Positions 17,255 to 27,622 are shown, counted from the stretch's first letter. The stretch: DNA of 64,000 bases from Pseudomonadales bacterium (GCA_019090455.1 JAHRWA010000001.1:1-64000), one strand, 5' to 3'. Notes: generated by a model not told the origin, from the sequence alone. Numbers and translations are program-made.

Positions 17255-17860
17255 TTAGGGTGTTGTGAGTTGCCCAAGTTTGGCCAAACTAATGAATTCA
17301 AATACTTTGACTACTTTTTTCACGCCCTTAACTCTTCTGGATATTGCTGTAGCTCGTTCAGCTTCTTTTTCTGTTAGCAGCCCCATTAGGTAGACTACAC
17401 CATTTTCAGTTATCACTTTGACCTGACTTGATGGAAACCCTTCAGAAAAGAGCAGTTTGGATTTTATTTTATAGGTTTGCCAAGTATCAGCTAGTCGTTG
17501 ATGGTAGGTAGTTTGTTCGCCAACGGTTAGTCGGTCATGAACTGTTCGAACATGGCGGATTGCTTTTACCGTATTTACTGCCAGCTTTCTTTGGTTTTCT
17601 TCTGCTACTTGTCCGAGAAGTAGTGTCACGCCATTAAAACTTACCACTACAATGTGATTCCTGTGAAAATTTGTGATCGCTTTTCTTAAATTTGCTCCCG
17701 CTTTTATTTCTATCGCATAGTCTTCAATTTTACTGCCAAGGGTCCTTTTACCATGGTTTTGATCGCTACCTTGTGGACCGGATACCGCGCTCATTAATGA
17801 TGCGCAGCCCAGAGTAAATGAAATCAATAGAAGTAATACGGTACTTCGAAATAGGAGCAA
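17255..17860 (-). CDS. BON-domain outer membrane lipoprotein (DolP/YraP-like)
   Basis: 201 aa with a TTG start at 17860, 7 nt after AGGA; no ATG is available. The signal peptide ends in a lipobox with Cys19 (TLGC). Two BON domains follow, about residues 50-115 and 125-195, each with the V-x-L-x-G pattern (VTLLLGQVAEE, VVYLMGLLTEKEA). DolP of E. coli binds anionic phospholipid and localises to the division site, where it helps outer membrane integrity. The order sspB, BON lipoprotein, diaA, yraN, lpoA agrees with that family. The symbol is left open because sequence alone cannot separate DolP from other dual-BON proteins. Confidence 0.88.
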   Translation of the reverse strand: MLLFRSTVLLLLISFTLGCASLMSAVSGPQGSDQNHGKRTLGSKIEDYAIEIKAGANLRKAITNFHRNHIVVVSFNGVTLLLGQVAEENQRKLAVNTVKAIRHVRTVHDRLTVGEQTTYHQRLADTWQTYKIKSKLLFSEGFPSSQVKVITENGVVYLMGLLTEKEAERATAISRRVKGVKKVVKVFEFISLAKLGQLTTP

Positions 17861-17881
17861 AAGATTTTCCTTAACTGTTAT

Positions 17882-18864
<983 letters not shown>

Positions 18865-18916
18865 CCAGGTTCAAGATAAGTTTTAGGTTATAGCTCATAG
18901 ATCATGGCCTCTATAT

Positions 18917-20977
18917 CTATGGGGTGGAAACTGAAGCAGGTATACCTTTATTATTTTCTGAATTGATGCGGGGCAGAGAGATAGGTTGAGTGGTGGTGTC
19001 TAGTTTAATTGCCATAAGCTCTGGTACGCCTCGCTGTATTTTTGCCCAAAGGAGCTTTCGTTCAATGCGCTGGCTTTTTACCAGAGACAGCGTGCCGGTA
19101 GCACCAAATAAGGATCCATTGGGTACAGCACGCATTAGCTGTAGGCGTGGGACAAGGCGATATGCGTCAACTCCTAATGCGTAAAGTCTTTGTAAAGTGT
19201 CGTTTGAATTATTCCAAATGGGTTGGGATTCGGTTTTAATTTCATCATCGTCAGTCAATATCCAGGGAATATCGACGAATTGAATGCCATTGATATCTTT
19301 ATCTCGATCCGCATTTGAGTGGCCTTCATAGATGTTGGATGTGGCAAAAACAGGTAAATCAGCGGCGTAGTGGAAATCGAGAGTGGGTTTTATTTGTCTC
19401 GCTTGAGCAGGGCTACTAAGTAAGAAAATAAAATCGATATCTTGTCTGCGTCTTGGGTTGAATTCTATTTTTTCCCTTAATAATGCCCTAATGCCGGTCG
19501 CGCGCTGTTCACTTTGTTCTATGTTCAGCATTATTTTGATGGCATCGGAGTAGTCATTTTTTCCAGTAAACCCAGATTGGGCAACGACGTGACCCCCAAG
19601 TTCGAGCCAGTAATCTACAAATGCTTTTTCTACTCGAAAGCCCCACTCTGTTTCCGGAAAGAGGATAGCGGCCTGTTTTCGGCCATCCATCCAGGCCCGG
19701 TCAGCAACTTGTTTGACTTCATCTTCCGTTCTTAGGCCAAATTGGAAAAAGTGTTGGCTAGCCGGGTTGTCATCTCCGGCATAGTTGAGGGCAAGTATCG
19801 GTACCGCGAGGTCACTTTCCATTTTGAGTAAAGCGACATTGCCTTTTTTCAATGGGCCAATAATCATCTCGGCACCGTTCTCCACGGCAAAGTCATATAC
19901 CTGTTTTATAGTTTCGAAGTTGGAAGTGTCATAGAGCGATAACTGCAAATCCTGGGTTTGTGTTCGACTCTTATTTGGTCTATTGATGGAGGTGTAGTGC
20001 GCACTAAGAAAACCTTCTTGTATTGCCTTGGCCGCTTTTTTAAATTTACCAGAAGAGGGGAGTAACAGTGCAACGTGTCGAGGGCGAGATTCAGCGGCTA
20101 ATTGGAGAGCCCTGAGAAAGCCAGGCAGATGTTTTGTTGCTATATGGTGAGGCCAGTGCTGTATCCAGTCGCTCAGTTTTGAAGTTTGTATATCGAGGTC
20201 ATCTTGGTAGGCCTTATTTAAGTAAGCTAGTTCTAGCCATCCTCTATAGTCTTCACCAAGTGCAGTGACAGCGAGTTTGCTGAGTTGAACTTTTGGCACG
20301 GCCATCAAGTTACGCCATATCGCCTCATTATTTCTTTGTATTGGACCGTCAAAATTAGCGTCGGCCAATCGGGGTGACGTAATTTCCCCTGTGGTGTCAT
20401 TACTCGATACTGGTAAGTCCGTTATGCGGTTGTCTGCTTGGCTGCTGTCAGTTTCATCGATGAGAAGGGGGCCAAAAAATATGCGCTCCCTAGCTGCGGC
20501 TAGGAAGTTTCCTGAGGCCTCATAAGCGTCGGCTCTCAGTTCGCTGATGATAATTTGGGTTGTTTTGTCGAGCTGATCGATTATATCAAAAAGCCCTAAT
20601 TGATTTGTGGTGAGAGCCTGAAGTGCGACTTCGCTTTGTTGATTGCGAATTGATTTTTTTGACAATATTATTATGTACTGAGATTTAAGTGTCGGGGGTA
20701 ATTCGCGAGGATAAAGCGTGTCTAATAGTTGTTGGCATTTTTCAAACTCATTTTGTTTAAGGTAAAACTCGGCACTTTGAATTGTTAAGTTTTCTCGCGC
20801 GGGCGATGATTCCAGTGAAATCTGTTGTATCACATCGTTGATGTGGCTGGATAAATCTATATTCCCACTGAGCCCAGAAATAAACTGGGTGTTCTTTTTG
20901 GAACAACCGGCAAATCCCAAAAAGCAAAGGAAGAGAATGATTAGGGTGTGTCGGAAATTAAGGCTATATTTTTTCAA
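18917..20977 (-). CDS. lpoA: LpoA, lipoprotein activator of penicillin-binding protein 1A
   Basis: I place the start at the TTG at 20977, giving 686 aa with an ideal lipoprotein signal peptide (KKYSLNFRHTLIILFLCF) and Cys25 in FAGC. The frame is open to an ATG at 21046, but that adds 23 charged residues ahead of the signal and lacks a ribosome binding site. Residues about 30-270 are the TPR-like N-domain; the rest is a periplasmic-binding-protein fold (RHVALLLPSSGKFKKAAKAI, then MIIGPLKKGNVALL). LpoA crosses the periplasm from the outer membrane and stimulates the PBP1a transpeptidase. It is divergent from rsmI, the conserved arrangement. Confidence 0.92.
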   Translation of the reverse strand: MKKYSLNFRHTLIILFLCFLGFAGCSKKNTQFISGLSGNIDLSSHINDVIQQISLESSPARENLTIQSAEFYLKQNEFEKCQQLLDTLYPRELPPTLKSQYIIILSKKSIRNQQSEVALQALTTNQLGLFDIIDQLDKTTQIIISELRADAYEASGNFLAAARERIFFGPLLIDETDSSQADNRITDLPVSSNDTTGEITSPRLADANFDGPIQRNNEAIWRNLMAVPKVQLSKLAVTALGEDYRGWLELAYLNKAYQDDLDIQTSKLSDWIQHWPHHIATKHLPGFLRALQLAAESRPRHVALLLPSSGKFKKAAKAIQEGFLSAHYTSINRPNKSRTQTQDLQLSLYDTSNFETIKQVYDFAVENGAEMIIGPLKKGNVALLKMESDLAVPILALNYAGDDNPASQHFFQFGLRTEDEVKQVADRAWMDGRKQAAILFPETEWGFRVEKAFVDYWLELGGHVVAQSGFTGKNDYSDAIKIMLNIEQSEQRATGIRALLREKIEFNPRRRQDIDFIFLLSSPAQARQIKPTLDFHYAADLPVFATSNIYEGHSNADRDKDINGIQFVDIPWILTDDDEIKTESQPIWNNSNDTLQRLYALGVDAYRLVPRLQLMRAVPNGSLFGATGTLSLVKSQRIERKLLWAKIQRGVPELMAIKLDTTTQPISLPRINSENNKGIPASVSTP

Positions 20978-21059
20978 TGCTTGATTCTTCTCACGTTCTT
21001 CTTGGCGTCGTTCAGTCAAAACGCTAGGATAGCAAGTTTTAAACATTTGGACAGTAAAT

Positions 21060-21905
21060 ATGAGTTGCGGCCATCTTTATATTGTTGCCACCCCTATTGG
21101 CAATCTTGCTGATATCAGCTACCGAGCGGTTGAGTTATTGAAGTCGGTAGATTTGATTGCCGCTGAAGATACGCGGCATAGTCGATATTTGTTGACGCAT
21201 TATCAGATCTCAACTCCGTGTATGTCATTGCATGATCATAATGAAACTCAACGAAGTGAGCAGCTGGTCTATCGGTTGCTTTCGGGTGAGAACATTGCTC
21301 TTATTTCAGATGCGGGAACTCCGTTAATTAGTGATCCTGGTTTTAGGTTGGTAAGTCGGGCGAGAGATGAAGGTGTTGTGGTGAGCCCTATACCTGGCGC
21401 TTGTGCCGCAATTGCTGCTTTAAGTGTAGCCGGATTACCAACAGATCAGTTTTTTTTTGACGGGTTTCTTCCTGCCAAATCCGCTGGACGTCGCCAACGT
21501 TTAACTGAGTTGTCAGATAAACCCTGTACTTTGGTTTTTTACGAGTCGACACATCGTATTCTTGCAATGTTACGTGATATGCAAGATGTGTTGGGAGAGC
21601 GAAGAATTACCCTGGCTAGAGAGCTGACGAAAAAGTTTGAAACGGTGTTGAGTGGTAGTGTCGAAGAGGTCCTGGCGATATTAATGTCGGATTCAAACCA
21701 ACAAAAAGGCGAATTCGTGGTGATGGTTACCGGGTTAGCCAAGTCCACCGAAGATGCTGAAGGACTCAATATTAGCGGGGAGCATCGAAGGTTGTTGTCT
21801 CTGCTTGCCCCAGAATTACCTCCTAAAAAAGCTGCTGCTATTGTGTCCGAGATAAGCGGTATATCAAAACGCATTATCTATAACATGATATTGGAAAATA
21901 AGTAG
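21060..21905 (+). CDS. rsmI: 16S rRNA 2'-O-ribose C1402 methyltransferase
   Basis: 281 aa, a tetrapyrrole-methylase fold. GHLYIVATPIGNLADISYRA opens it, then DLIAAEDTRHSRYLLTHYQI, ALISDAGTPLISDPGFRLV and the SAM-site PIPGACAAIAALSVAGLPTD. It methylates the ribose of C1402 in the decoding centre, with RsmH (mraW, about 6 kb downstream) adding the base methyl to the same nucleotide. It starts only 13 bp from the far end of the lpoA frame, so promoters for the two genes must overlap coding sequence unless LpoA starts later, as proposed here. Confidence 0.97.
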   Translation: MSCGHLYIVATPIGNLADISYRAVELLKSVDLIAAEDTRHSRYLLTHYQISTPCMSLHDHNETQRSEQLVYRLLSGENIALISDAGTPLISDPGFRLVSRARDEGVVVSPIPGACAAIAALSVAGLPTDQFFFDGFLPAKSAGRRQRLTELSDKPCTLVFYESTHRILAMLRDMQDVLGERRITLARELTKKFETVLSGSVEEVLAILMSDSNQQKGEFVVMVTGLAKSTEDAEGLNISGEHRRLLSLLAPELPPKKAAAIVSEISGISKRIIYNMILENK

Positions 21906-21911
21906 TCATTT

Positions 21912-21937
21912 TTCATCAGTAATTGAAAACTGATGAA
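21912..21937. other. Hairpin after rsmI
   Basis: TTCATCAGT (21912-21920) and ACTGATGAA (21929-21937) form a perfect 9-bp stem with an 8-nt loop. No T-run follows, so it is a weak or Rho-linked terminator, or only an mRNA 3' end. Confidence 0.5.
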
Positions 21938-22027
21938 TGGCGACTATGATTAATTTCAGATGGATCAAGTTAGAAAGTTAACCCGGTAATGAAGCGTGCA
22001 ATGTAACGTAAATTCTGGAGGTGAGTG

Positions 22028-22261
22028 ATGAGTACTCAAACTGGAAGTGATTCGGAAATTAATGAGCCTATCCTAACTGATTTAGAGTATCGGTATGATG
22101 AAAGCGAAGATTACCCTCTCTTAAATAAGTCGGATAGAAAATATGAGCAATCTGTGGAAGTAAGGCGACGAATTGAGTATCGCTTAGAGCAGATGAAATT
22201 GCGGCAGCAGATTGACTCTTGGGGAGAAGATGATTTGGCGGACGGTGATTTAGAGCACTAA
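22028..22261 (+). CDS. Small protein of the PA3496 type
   Basis: 77 aa from ATG 22028, 6 nt after GGAGG (22017-22021); a GTG lies just before it. The protein is acidic at the start, and its second half (VEVRRRIEYRLEQMKLRQQI) is a helical basic segment ending D-S-W-G-E-D-D-L, which resembles the PA3496 family of putative envelope integrity proteins. No signal peptide. The function is unknown. A long hairpin overlaps its 3' end. Confidence 0.7.
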   Translation: MSTQTGSDSEINEPILTDLEYRYDESEDYPLLNKSDRKYEQSVEVRRRIEYRLEQMKLRQQIDSWGEDDLADGDLEH

Positions 22262-22280
22262 TATTTGAGTGCTCTAAATC
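22247..22280. terminator. Strong hairpin overlapping a stop codon
   Basis: GATTTAGAGCACT (22247-22259) and AGTGCTCTAAATC (22268-22280) form a perfect 13-bp stem with an 8-nt loop that includes the stop codon of the PA3496-like gene. The following T content is modest. It probably ends transcription or protects the mRNA between convergent genes. Confidence 0.6.
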
Positions 22281-22318
22281 GAGTTAAATCATTTTAAATA
22301 AGGTCTAGTGGCGGAAAG

Positions 22319-23263
22319 TTATTTCTCGTTTAAAATATCCAGATATTTAGCGACGCCCTGCTCGACGGAGTTAAATGGTTCTTGATATCCGCTGGCGCGT
22401 AATGCGGTAATATCGGCCTCGGTATTGCTTTGGTAAGCTCCTTTTAAATGCTCAGGAAAGGGGATGTAGTTTATCTTTCCTTTTTGATGCCAACCGATCA
22501 CGGTATTGGCGACGTCGTTGAACGTTTGGCTTTTACCCGTTCCTAAATTAAACACACCTGATTTATCAGGGTTGTCTAGAAACCATAAATTGACCTTTGC
22601 CACATCTTCCACGTAGACAAAATCTCTTCTTTGACCGCCATTGTCAAATCCGTCGTTGCCTTCAAATAATCGGCATAGACCATTTTCTTTGATTTGATTA
22701 TTAAAATGGAAGGCAACGCTAGCCATGGAATCTTTATGGTTTTCTCCCGGGCCGTAAACATTAAAATACCGAAAGCCGACAATTTGAGATTGGGTGGTTG
22801 GTAGGATTTTTCTGACCCATTGATCGAAGAGATATTTTGAATAGCCGTAGACATTAAGTGGTGCTTCACAATCGGGTCTTTCGATGAAACGATCTGATCC
22901 CCCGTATATCGCGGCACTGGAGGCGTAAAGAAAAGGGATGCCTTTTCTTTGGCAAAAACTCAAAAGCGTTTTAGAATACTCATAGTTGATTTTCATCATA
23001 TAGCGTCCATCCCACTCAGTTGTGGTGGAGCACGCTCCTTGATGAAATATCGCTTCTACAGGCCCAAAATTATGGCCGTTTTCAATGCGTTCAAGAAAAT
23101 CATCTTTGTCCATATAGTCATAGATGTTGCAGTCTAATAAGTTGCGATATTTGTATCCGTCTTCCAAATCGTCAACCACTAGTACTTGATCATTACCTCT
23201 GGCATTAAGCGCTTTAATGATATTGCAGCCAATAAATCCAGCGCCGCCTGTGACTATAATCAT
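22319..23263 (-). CDS. hldD: ADP-L-glycero-D-manno-heptose 6-epimerase
   Basis: 314 aa, an extended short-chain dehydrogenase. The NADP site is [20 protein letters not shown], and the active site Tyr-x3-Lys is in [12 protein letters not shown], with Ser in [30 protein letters not shown] is typical of HldD. It converts ADP-D-glycero- to ADP-L-glycero-beta-D-manno-heptose, the donor for the LPS inner core. hldE and a heptosyltransferase gene follow on the same strand upstream, so the three form an LPS core operon. Confidence 0.96.
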   Translation of the reverse strand: MIIVTGGAGFIGCNIIKALNARGNDQVLVVDDLEDGYKYRNLLDCNIYDYMDKDDFLERIENGHNFGPVEAIFHQGACSTTTEWDGRYMMKINYEYSKTLLSFCQRKGIPFLYASSAAIYGGSDRFIERPDCEAPLNVYGYSKYLFDQWVRKILPTTQSQIVGFRYFNVYGPGENHKDSMASVAFHFNNQIKENGLCRLFEGNDGFDNGGQRRDFVYVEDVAKVNLWFLDNPDKSGVFNLGTGKSQTFNDVANTVIGWHQKGKINYIPFPEHLKGAYQSNTEADITALRASGYQEPFNSVEQGVAKYLDILNEK

Positions 23264-23295
23264 AAGGTATTTTCTCTCTCGCTGAGTGTTGATTG

Positions 23296-24741
23296 TTATT
23301 GGTCTGGTTGTTTGTCTTGTTCTTTAATGCGGTTAATCACATCGGTTGTTGAGCAGCCGTCTTCATAGTCGAGCACGTTCACAATGCCTCCATTATCGAT
23401 AACTGCCTGCGCTCCGGCGATATCTTTGACTTGATAATCGCCACCTTTGACTAGAATGTTGGGAAGTATTTTTTCAATTAAACGTGCAGGAGTGTCTTCG
23501 CCGAATGGCACGACCCAATCTACAGCGCCTAGCCCGGCAAGGACGTTCATTCTATTTTCTACGTTATTAATAGGACGCTCCTCACCTTTCAGTCTTTTAA
23601 CAGAGGCATCATCATTTACCGCCACAATGAGCCTGTCGCCTAAACGTTTTGCTCCCTGCAAATAAGCGACGTGGCCGGGATGAAGAATATCGAAACATCC
23701 GTTAGTCATGACAATCACTTCGTTATGTGCGCGGCTATCTGCGACCATGACTTCTAACTGTGATTCCGTGACTGTGCCATTTTCTGTGTCATCTATTCCA
23801 TAAATCGCTCGCCGCAATTCAGCGGCATTGACGGTGGCGGTGCCGAGTTTGCCTACGACGATACCCGCAGCAACGTTAGCGAGTGCTGTGGCAGAGGCAA
23901 TGTCGTCTCCAGCCGCAATGGCGGCAGCTAAAGTGCCGATTACGGTGTCGCCGGCACCGGTGACGTCATATACCTCGCGCGCACGAGCTGATAGATGCAG
24001 TGGATTTAAGTCAGGGCGAATCAGAGTCATGCCTTGTTCGCCACGGGTAACTAGAAGTGCTTGCCATTGATGTTTCTTGAGTAGCGCGAGTCCTTTTTCC
24101 ACCAGCTCGGTTTCGGAAGAGCAAGTCCCTACTACCGCTTCAAATTCACCTAGGTTCGGCGTGATAAGTGTGGCACCGGCATATCGGCTAAAGTCGCTGC
24201 CTTTTGGGTCGACGAGTACTGGGATTTTGTTTTCTCTTGCAATTTTTATGAGATCAATTGAATCGAAGAGTGCCCCTTTTGCATAGTCCGAGAGGACAAT
24301 GGCACCGACATTCTTTATTGAGTCGGTAAATTTTTGTTTCAGCTTTGCCAGAGCAGTTTGGTCGTTAAACGATTCTTCAAAGTCGAGACGAATAAGTTGT
24401 TGATTACGGCTGATGATACGTAGTTTGGTGATGGTAGGTGCTGTTTCGACTTTTTGAAAATTACAGTGGACCTGGCATTCTTCTAATTTTGTTTGCAGGG
24501 CTTGGGCTGCTTCGTCATGGCCAGTGAGCCCTAGTAAATTGACCTTGCTGCCTAAGCTCGCGATATTTAATGCGACGTTTCCTGCTCCGCCAGGGCGTTC
24601 TTCAATTTCATTAACGCGTACAACGGGTACTGGTGCTTCAGGTGAAATGCGTGAGGTGCCTCCATGCCAATATCGGTCTAGCATGATATCGCCCAAGACG
24701 AGGACATTGGCTTGTATAAAAGGTGGAAATTGAATTTTCAT
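23296..24741 (-). CDS. hldE: Bifunctional heptose 7-phosphate kinase / heptose 1-phosphate adenylyltransferase
   Basis: 481 aa. The N-terminal ribokinase-like domain (residues 1-320) shows [36 protein letters not shown] and the anion-hole motif [20 protein letters not shown]. The C-terminal nucleotidyltransferase domain (about 345-481) has [19 protein letters not shown] with the HxGH signature. It makes ADP-D-glycero-beta-D-manno-heptose from heptose 7-phosphate, with GmhB acting in between. It is transcribed with hldD, 32 bp downstream. Confidence 0.97.
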   Translation of the reverse strand: MKIQFPPFIQANVLVLGDIMLDRYWHGGTSRISPEAPVPVVRVNEIEERPGGAGNVALNIASLGSKVNLLGLTGHDEAAQALQTKLEECQVHCNFQKVETAPTITKLRIISRNQQLIRLDFEESFNDQTALAKLKQKFTDSIKNVGAIVLSDYAKGALFDSIDLIKIARENKIPVLVDPKGSDFSRYAGATLITPNLGEFEAVVGTCSSETELVEKGLALLKKHQWQALLVTRGEQGMTLIRPDLNPLHLSARAREVYDVTGAGDTVIGTLAAAIAAGDDIASATALANVAAGIVVGKLGTATVNAAELRRAIYGIDDTENGTVTESQLEVMVADSRAHNEVIVMTNGCFDILHPGHVAYLQGAKRLGDRLIVAVNDDASVKRLKGEERPINNVENRMNVLAGLGAVDWVVPFGEDTPARLIEKILPNILVKGGDYQVKDIAGAQAVIDNGGIVNVLDYEDGCSTTDVINRIKEQDKQPDQ

Positions 24742-24868
24742 AGCTTATGCTGACCGTGGCTAATCAAGGCAAATTGGCTGGCTATGTTAACACATCCTTT
24801 ATAGTTGGTGACCGTCGACAATTCGCTAGCATTTGTTATTTGCCAATACTCTCTTTCCCAACGCTCTC

Positions 24869-25951
24869 TTATTTGAAGTGCCCTTCTTGCTCAGAATCTT
24901 TTTCTGTCAGTACTCGCTTAATCAGGGTGAGTACATCAGTGCTGTTGAATAGGGTCATGGCTTTGCGATCATGTACGCGAAAGCCCCAAGGTATTTTATC
25001 CGGATCGACCCCTTTTATTTCTTTGACGGCCTGAGGGAATTTGTTGATGACCAAATCTTGACTTAGGTAGGGCGCGGAGAGCTTGGGTGGGGCGACTGCG
25101 TATAAACCAATAACTGGCGTTCCGAAAGCATTAGCGATATGCGCGGGTCCCGTATCAGGTGCAATTAATAGGTCCGATTTTGCTAGGAGTGCTGCAATTT
25201 GTCGAAAGCTGGTTTTACCCACGAGGTTTAAGGGTGGCGTGTGACACATTTCGACTATTTGATTTGAAAGTCCAACTTCCCAATCAGCGGGTCCACCGGT
25301 GAGTATCACCAAGGCCGTCGTCGTTTGATTAATCTTATTGATAATCTCGGCGTAAAACTCAGCGTAAGCTGTGCGCTCTAGTTTACTGGCAGCGGGATTG
25401 ATGGCTATGACTTTGTGGTTTTCAGTTGGAGTATGGAGTTGATCTGCTGCCCACTCGCAGTCTGTGTTTGGCAGTGTAATGCGCCATTCGGGTGGTGTAG
25501 CCGGTATCTGTAAAAAATCAGCAAATCGTTGAAAAGCTTCGAGTAGGTGATCTTCTCCAGCTTCGATACGGTGCGTTATAAAAAGACCGTGAAAATCTCG
25601 ACTGCGTTTTTTGTCAAAACCGATTTTGATCTTTGCTTGTATGAGCGGGTAAATAAGGTTGGCCCTAAGGCTAGCTTGCATTGCGAGTAATATATCAAAA
25701 GAGTGATGAGCGAGCTCACTTTTGAGTTTCTTATAGTCACTCCAGCTTTTCGGTTTTTCAATCGGGTAGAAGTTGACGCCGTCTACACCTTTTAACAGGC
25801 TATGTAATTGTTTTTCGATAATCCAAGTAATTTCTGCTTCTGGCCAATTAGCTTGGATTCTCCGAATGGTGGGGACTAGAAGTATACAATCGCCTAATGC
25901 TGAGAGTCGTAGGATGGCAATTTTTTTCGGCGGCGTAGTGAATGAAAGCAA
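24869..25951 (-). CDS. LPS heptosyltransferase family protein (GT9)
   Basis: 360 aa, GT-B fold of family GT9. It starts at a TTG at 25951 (KKIAILRLSALGDCILLVPT follows; LGD is the typical N-terminal loop), and the donor site is APDTGPAHIANAFGTPVIGLY near residue 270. It adds ADP-heptose to Kdo or to the first heptose of lipid A-core. The choice between WaaC and WaaF, or a related GT9 enzyme, is not certain. The TTG start and the tandem repeat just upstream leave the exact N-terminus open. It lies upstream of hldE in the same direction, with a 127-bp gap. Confidence 0.88.
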   Translation of the reverse strand: MLSFTTPPKKIAILRLSALGDCILLVPTIRRIQANWPEAEITWIIEKQLHSLLKGVDGVNFYPIEKPKSWSDYKKLKSELAHHSFDILLAMQASLRANLIYPLIQAKIKIGFDKKRSRDFHGLFITHRIEAGEDHLLEAFQRFADFLQIPATPPEWRITLPNTDCEWAADQLHTPTENHKVIAINPAASKLERTAYAEFYAEIINKINQTTTALVILTGGPADWEVGLSNQIVEMCHTPPLNLVGKTSFRQIAALLAKSDLLIAPDTGPAHIANAFGTPVIGLYAVAPPKLSAPYLSQDLVINKFPQAVKEIKGVDPDKIPWGFRVHDRKAMTLFNSTDVLTLIKRVLTEKDSEQEGHFK

Positions 25952-25961
25952 TTGAAATCCA

Positions 25962-25993
25962 GGGTTATTGGCAGCTCGGGTTATTGGCAGCCT
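25962..25993. repeat. Tandem 16-bp repeat in spacer
   Basis: GGGTTATTGGCAGC occurs at 25962-25975 and 25978-25991 (period 16), immediately upstream of the GT9 gene. Confidence 0.88.
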
Positions 25994-26173
25994 AAGTCAT
26001 TGAGAATGCAGCGTTACACATTAGCTTAAGCCTATATTGTACCTGAACTTACTAAGGCTGCGTTATGTGCTTGAGTAGGGGCAATTATCGTATCTCCATA
26101 TGTTCGATTGTGTACTGACTGGTTCCAATGGTATATACGCTTGCACTGTAAAGCGGCTATCTGTACCCTTGCG

Positions 26174-26545
26174 CAGCGAGTCGGCTGGGCAATCGCCGCT
26201 TTATTAAATTTCGGTTTGATGAGGGAGAGGAAAGTCCGGGCTCCATAGGGCAGAGTGCCAGGTAACTCCTGGGGGGCGTGAGCCTACGGAAAGTGCAGCA
26301 GAAAATAAACCGCCTTACGATTCTATGAGTTGTTCGGTAAGGGTGAAATGGTGCGGTAAGAGCGCACCGCGCGGGTGGTAACACTACGTGGCATGGTAAA
26401 CCCCACTCGGAGCAAGACCAAATAGGAATCCATCGGCGTGGCCCGCGCTGGATTCGGGTAGGTTGCTTGAAGCATGTGGTGACGCATGCTCTAGATGAAT
26501 GATTGTCCTCGACAGAACCCGGCTTACAGGCCGGCTCGCACTTAC
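26174..26545 (+). ncRNA. rnpB: RNase P RNA, bacterial type A
   Basis: The catalytic RNA of RNase P, which cleaves the 5' leader from pre-tRNA. The core GAGGAAAGTCCGGGCTCC, then GGTAAGGGTGAAA-like J-regions, GTGCGGTAAGAGCGCACCGC, CCGGAGCAAG-like and TAGATGAATGATTGTCC segments all match the E. coli RNA in order. Helix P1 is made by GCGAGTCGGC at the left end and GCCGGCTCGC at the right end. The ends are estimated from P1. Its place upstream of mraZ is the gammaproteobacterial norm. Confidence 0.97.
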
Positions 26546-26623
26546 TTTTTGTTTTAGGTTGTTGATAAAGAGACGATTCCTGTCAACTAATGGCTTCCAC
26601 TCTATATATTCTGTGTTCAATAT

Positions 26624-26643
26624 AGAGGCTGTATCCAGCCTCT
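26624..26643 (+). terminator. Hairpin downstream of rnpB
   Basis: AGAGGCTG, loop TATC, CAGCCTCT: a perfect 8-bp stem about 80 bp after rnpB, followed by TCATATTCTT. The T-run is interrupted, so termination is likely but not certain. Confidence 0.5.
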
Positions 26644-26830
26644 TCATATTCTTCCGCGACTTGCTCGCATGCAAAAAAATACTTCTATCTTAAGTGCTTT
26701 ATTAGCACCCTTTCATAGTCCATTGTTTTCAATCAATTTGTTTGTTTTTGTTTTGACTGCTGATTTGTTGGAATAATTGTAAGTTATTGATTTTTGTCTT
26801 GAATTTACAATAAGGAATAGGGTGCTTTCC

Positions 26831-26858
26831 TTGACATTAATGCCCATGTCCCTAAAAT
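26831..26858 (+). promoter_or_regulatory. Probable main promoter of the dcw cluster
   Basis: TTGACA (26831-26836) and TAAAAT (26853-26858) with a 16-bp spacer. The start site would fall at about 26865, directly at the TGGNN repeats that look like MraZ binding sites, and about 300 bp before mraZ. Confidence 0.7.
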
Positions 26859-26867
26859 ATAAAAAAG

Positions 26868-26902
26868 TGGGGTAATGTGGTGTTTTGTGGGGTTTTTTGG
26901 AA
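26868..26902 (+). promoter_or_regulatory. Candidate MraZ operator, four TGGNN repeats
   Basis: TGGGG (26868-26872), TGGTG (26878-26882), TGGGG (26888-26892) and TGGAA (26898-26902) occur with exact 10-bp period. MraZ of E. coli binds three TGGGN repeats with 5-nt spacers and represses its own operon. The fourth repeat is weak. Confidence 0.75.
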
Positions 26903-27163
26903 AGTCTCCCCATTCTTCATTGGGTTCTGTTTTTTAGCTTAAATAACGATCCATTTTTTCGGGTTGTTTACTGGTGTTAACGCTACTTCATTAATGTCAG
27001 CAGACCTTAGTTGGAGTCTGAAGTGTTAGTGGGATTCTAGTTAAGAATAAGCCGTTAATAAATAGGGAAGGCAGCTAATAAATGGGAAAGTGACTAGTTT
27101 GACAAAAAAATCGCTTTATCTTGATTGAGATGTATTCATTTAACAGTTTAAAAAGGTAAGCCA

Positions 27164-27622
27164 GTGTTTCGTGGTTCGACTCCCATCAGCATGGATTCAA
27201 AAGGGCGAGTGGCATTACCCACTCGCTACCGTGAATTTGTGAAGTCGATTTGTGACAACAAGATGGTGGTGACAATTGATACCGGACAGAAATGCTTACT
27301 TCTCTACCCCGTTACAGAATGGGAACTGATACAAAAAGAAATCGATGCGCTTCCCAGTTTACGTAATTCGACGCGTCGAATTCAGCGGCTTTTGACAGGG
27401 TATGCGACAGATATAGATGTGGATAGTAATGGACGAATGTTGTTGCCAGCAAAACTCCGCGCTTATGCCCGGCTAGAAAAGAAACTGGTATTAGTGGGGC
27501 AGGGTAAGAAGTTTGAAATATGGGATGAAGAGCATTGGGAAGAGATGCTTGAGATCTGGTTGAAGGAGGAGGCGGAAAGCGACGAACCGCTGCCAGAGAG
27601 TTTGCAATTACTGTCGCTGTAA
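27164..27622 (+). CDS. mraZ: Transcription regulator MraZ
   Basis: 152 aa with a GTG start at 27164. Two copies of the AbrB-like half domain carry the DxxxR signatures: DSKGRVALPTRYR near residue 9 and DSNGRMLLPAKLR near residue 86. MraZ forms a ring of subunits and represses the dcw promoter by binding TGGGN direct repeats, which are present upstream (26868-26902). It is the first gene of the division and cell wall cluster. Confidence 0.97.
   Translation: MFRGSTPISMDSKGRVALPTRYREFVKSICDNKMVVTIDTGQKCLLLYPVTEWELIQKEIDALPSLRNSTRRIQRLLTGYATDIDVDSNGRMLLPAKLRAYARLEKKLVLVGQGKKFEIWDEEHWEEMLEIWLKEEAESDEPLPESLQLLSL

Larger units (their letters stand above)
26547..27163. other. Leader region between rnpB and mraZ
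   Basis: About 617 bp, A+T-rich, holding an 8-bp hairpin after rnpB, the mra promoter with its operator repeats, and a 300-nt leader. A second TTGACA (27099-27104) stands close to mraZ but no good -10 box lies at the right distance. Two similar segments, TAATAAATAGGGAAG near 27057 and TAATAAATGGGAAAG near 27076, look like another tandem duplication. Confidence 0.7.

Noticed and set aside
26384-26674. Open frame on the minus strand across the 3' part of rnpB
   Set aside because: The region is a well-conserved structural RNA; the frame is an accident.
26713-26913. A 66-aa minus-strand frame over the mra promoter
   Set aside because: It covers the promoter and operator repeats, has no recognised domain and uses A/T-rich low-information sequence.
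27099-27127. Second promoter close to mraZ (TTGACA)
   Set aside because: No acceptable -10 hexamer at 15-19 bp; TTGATT matches only three positions.
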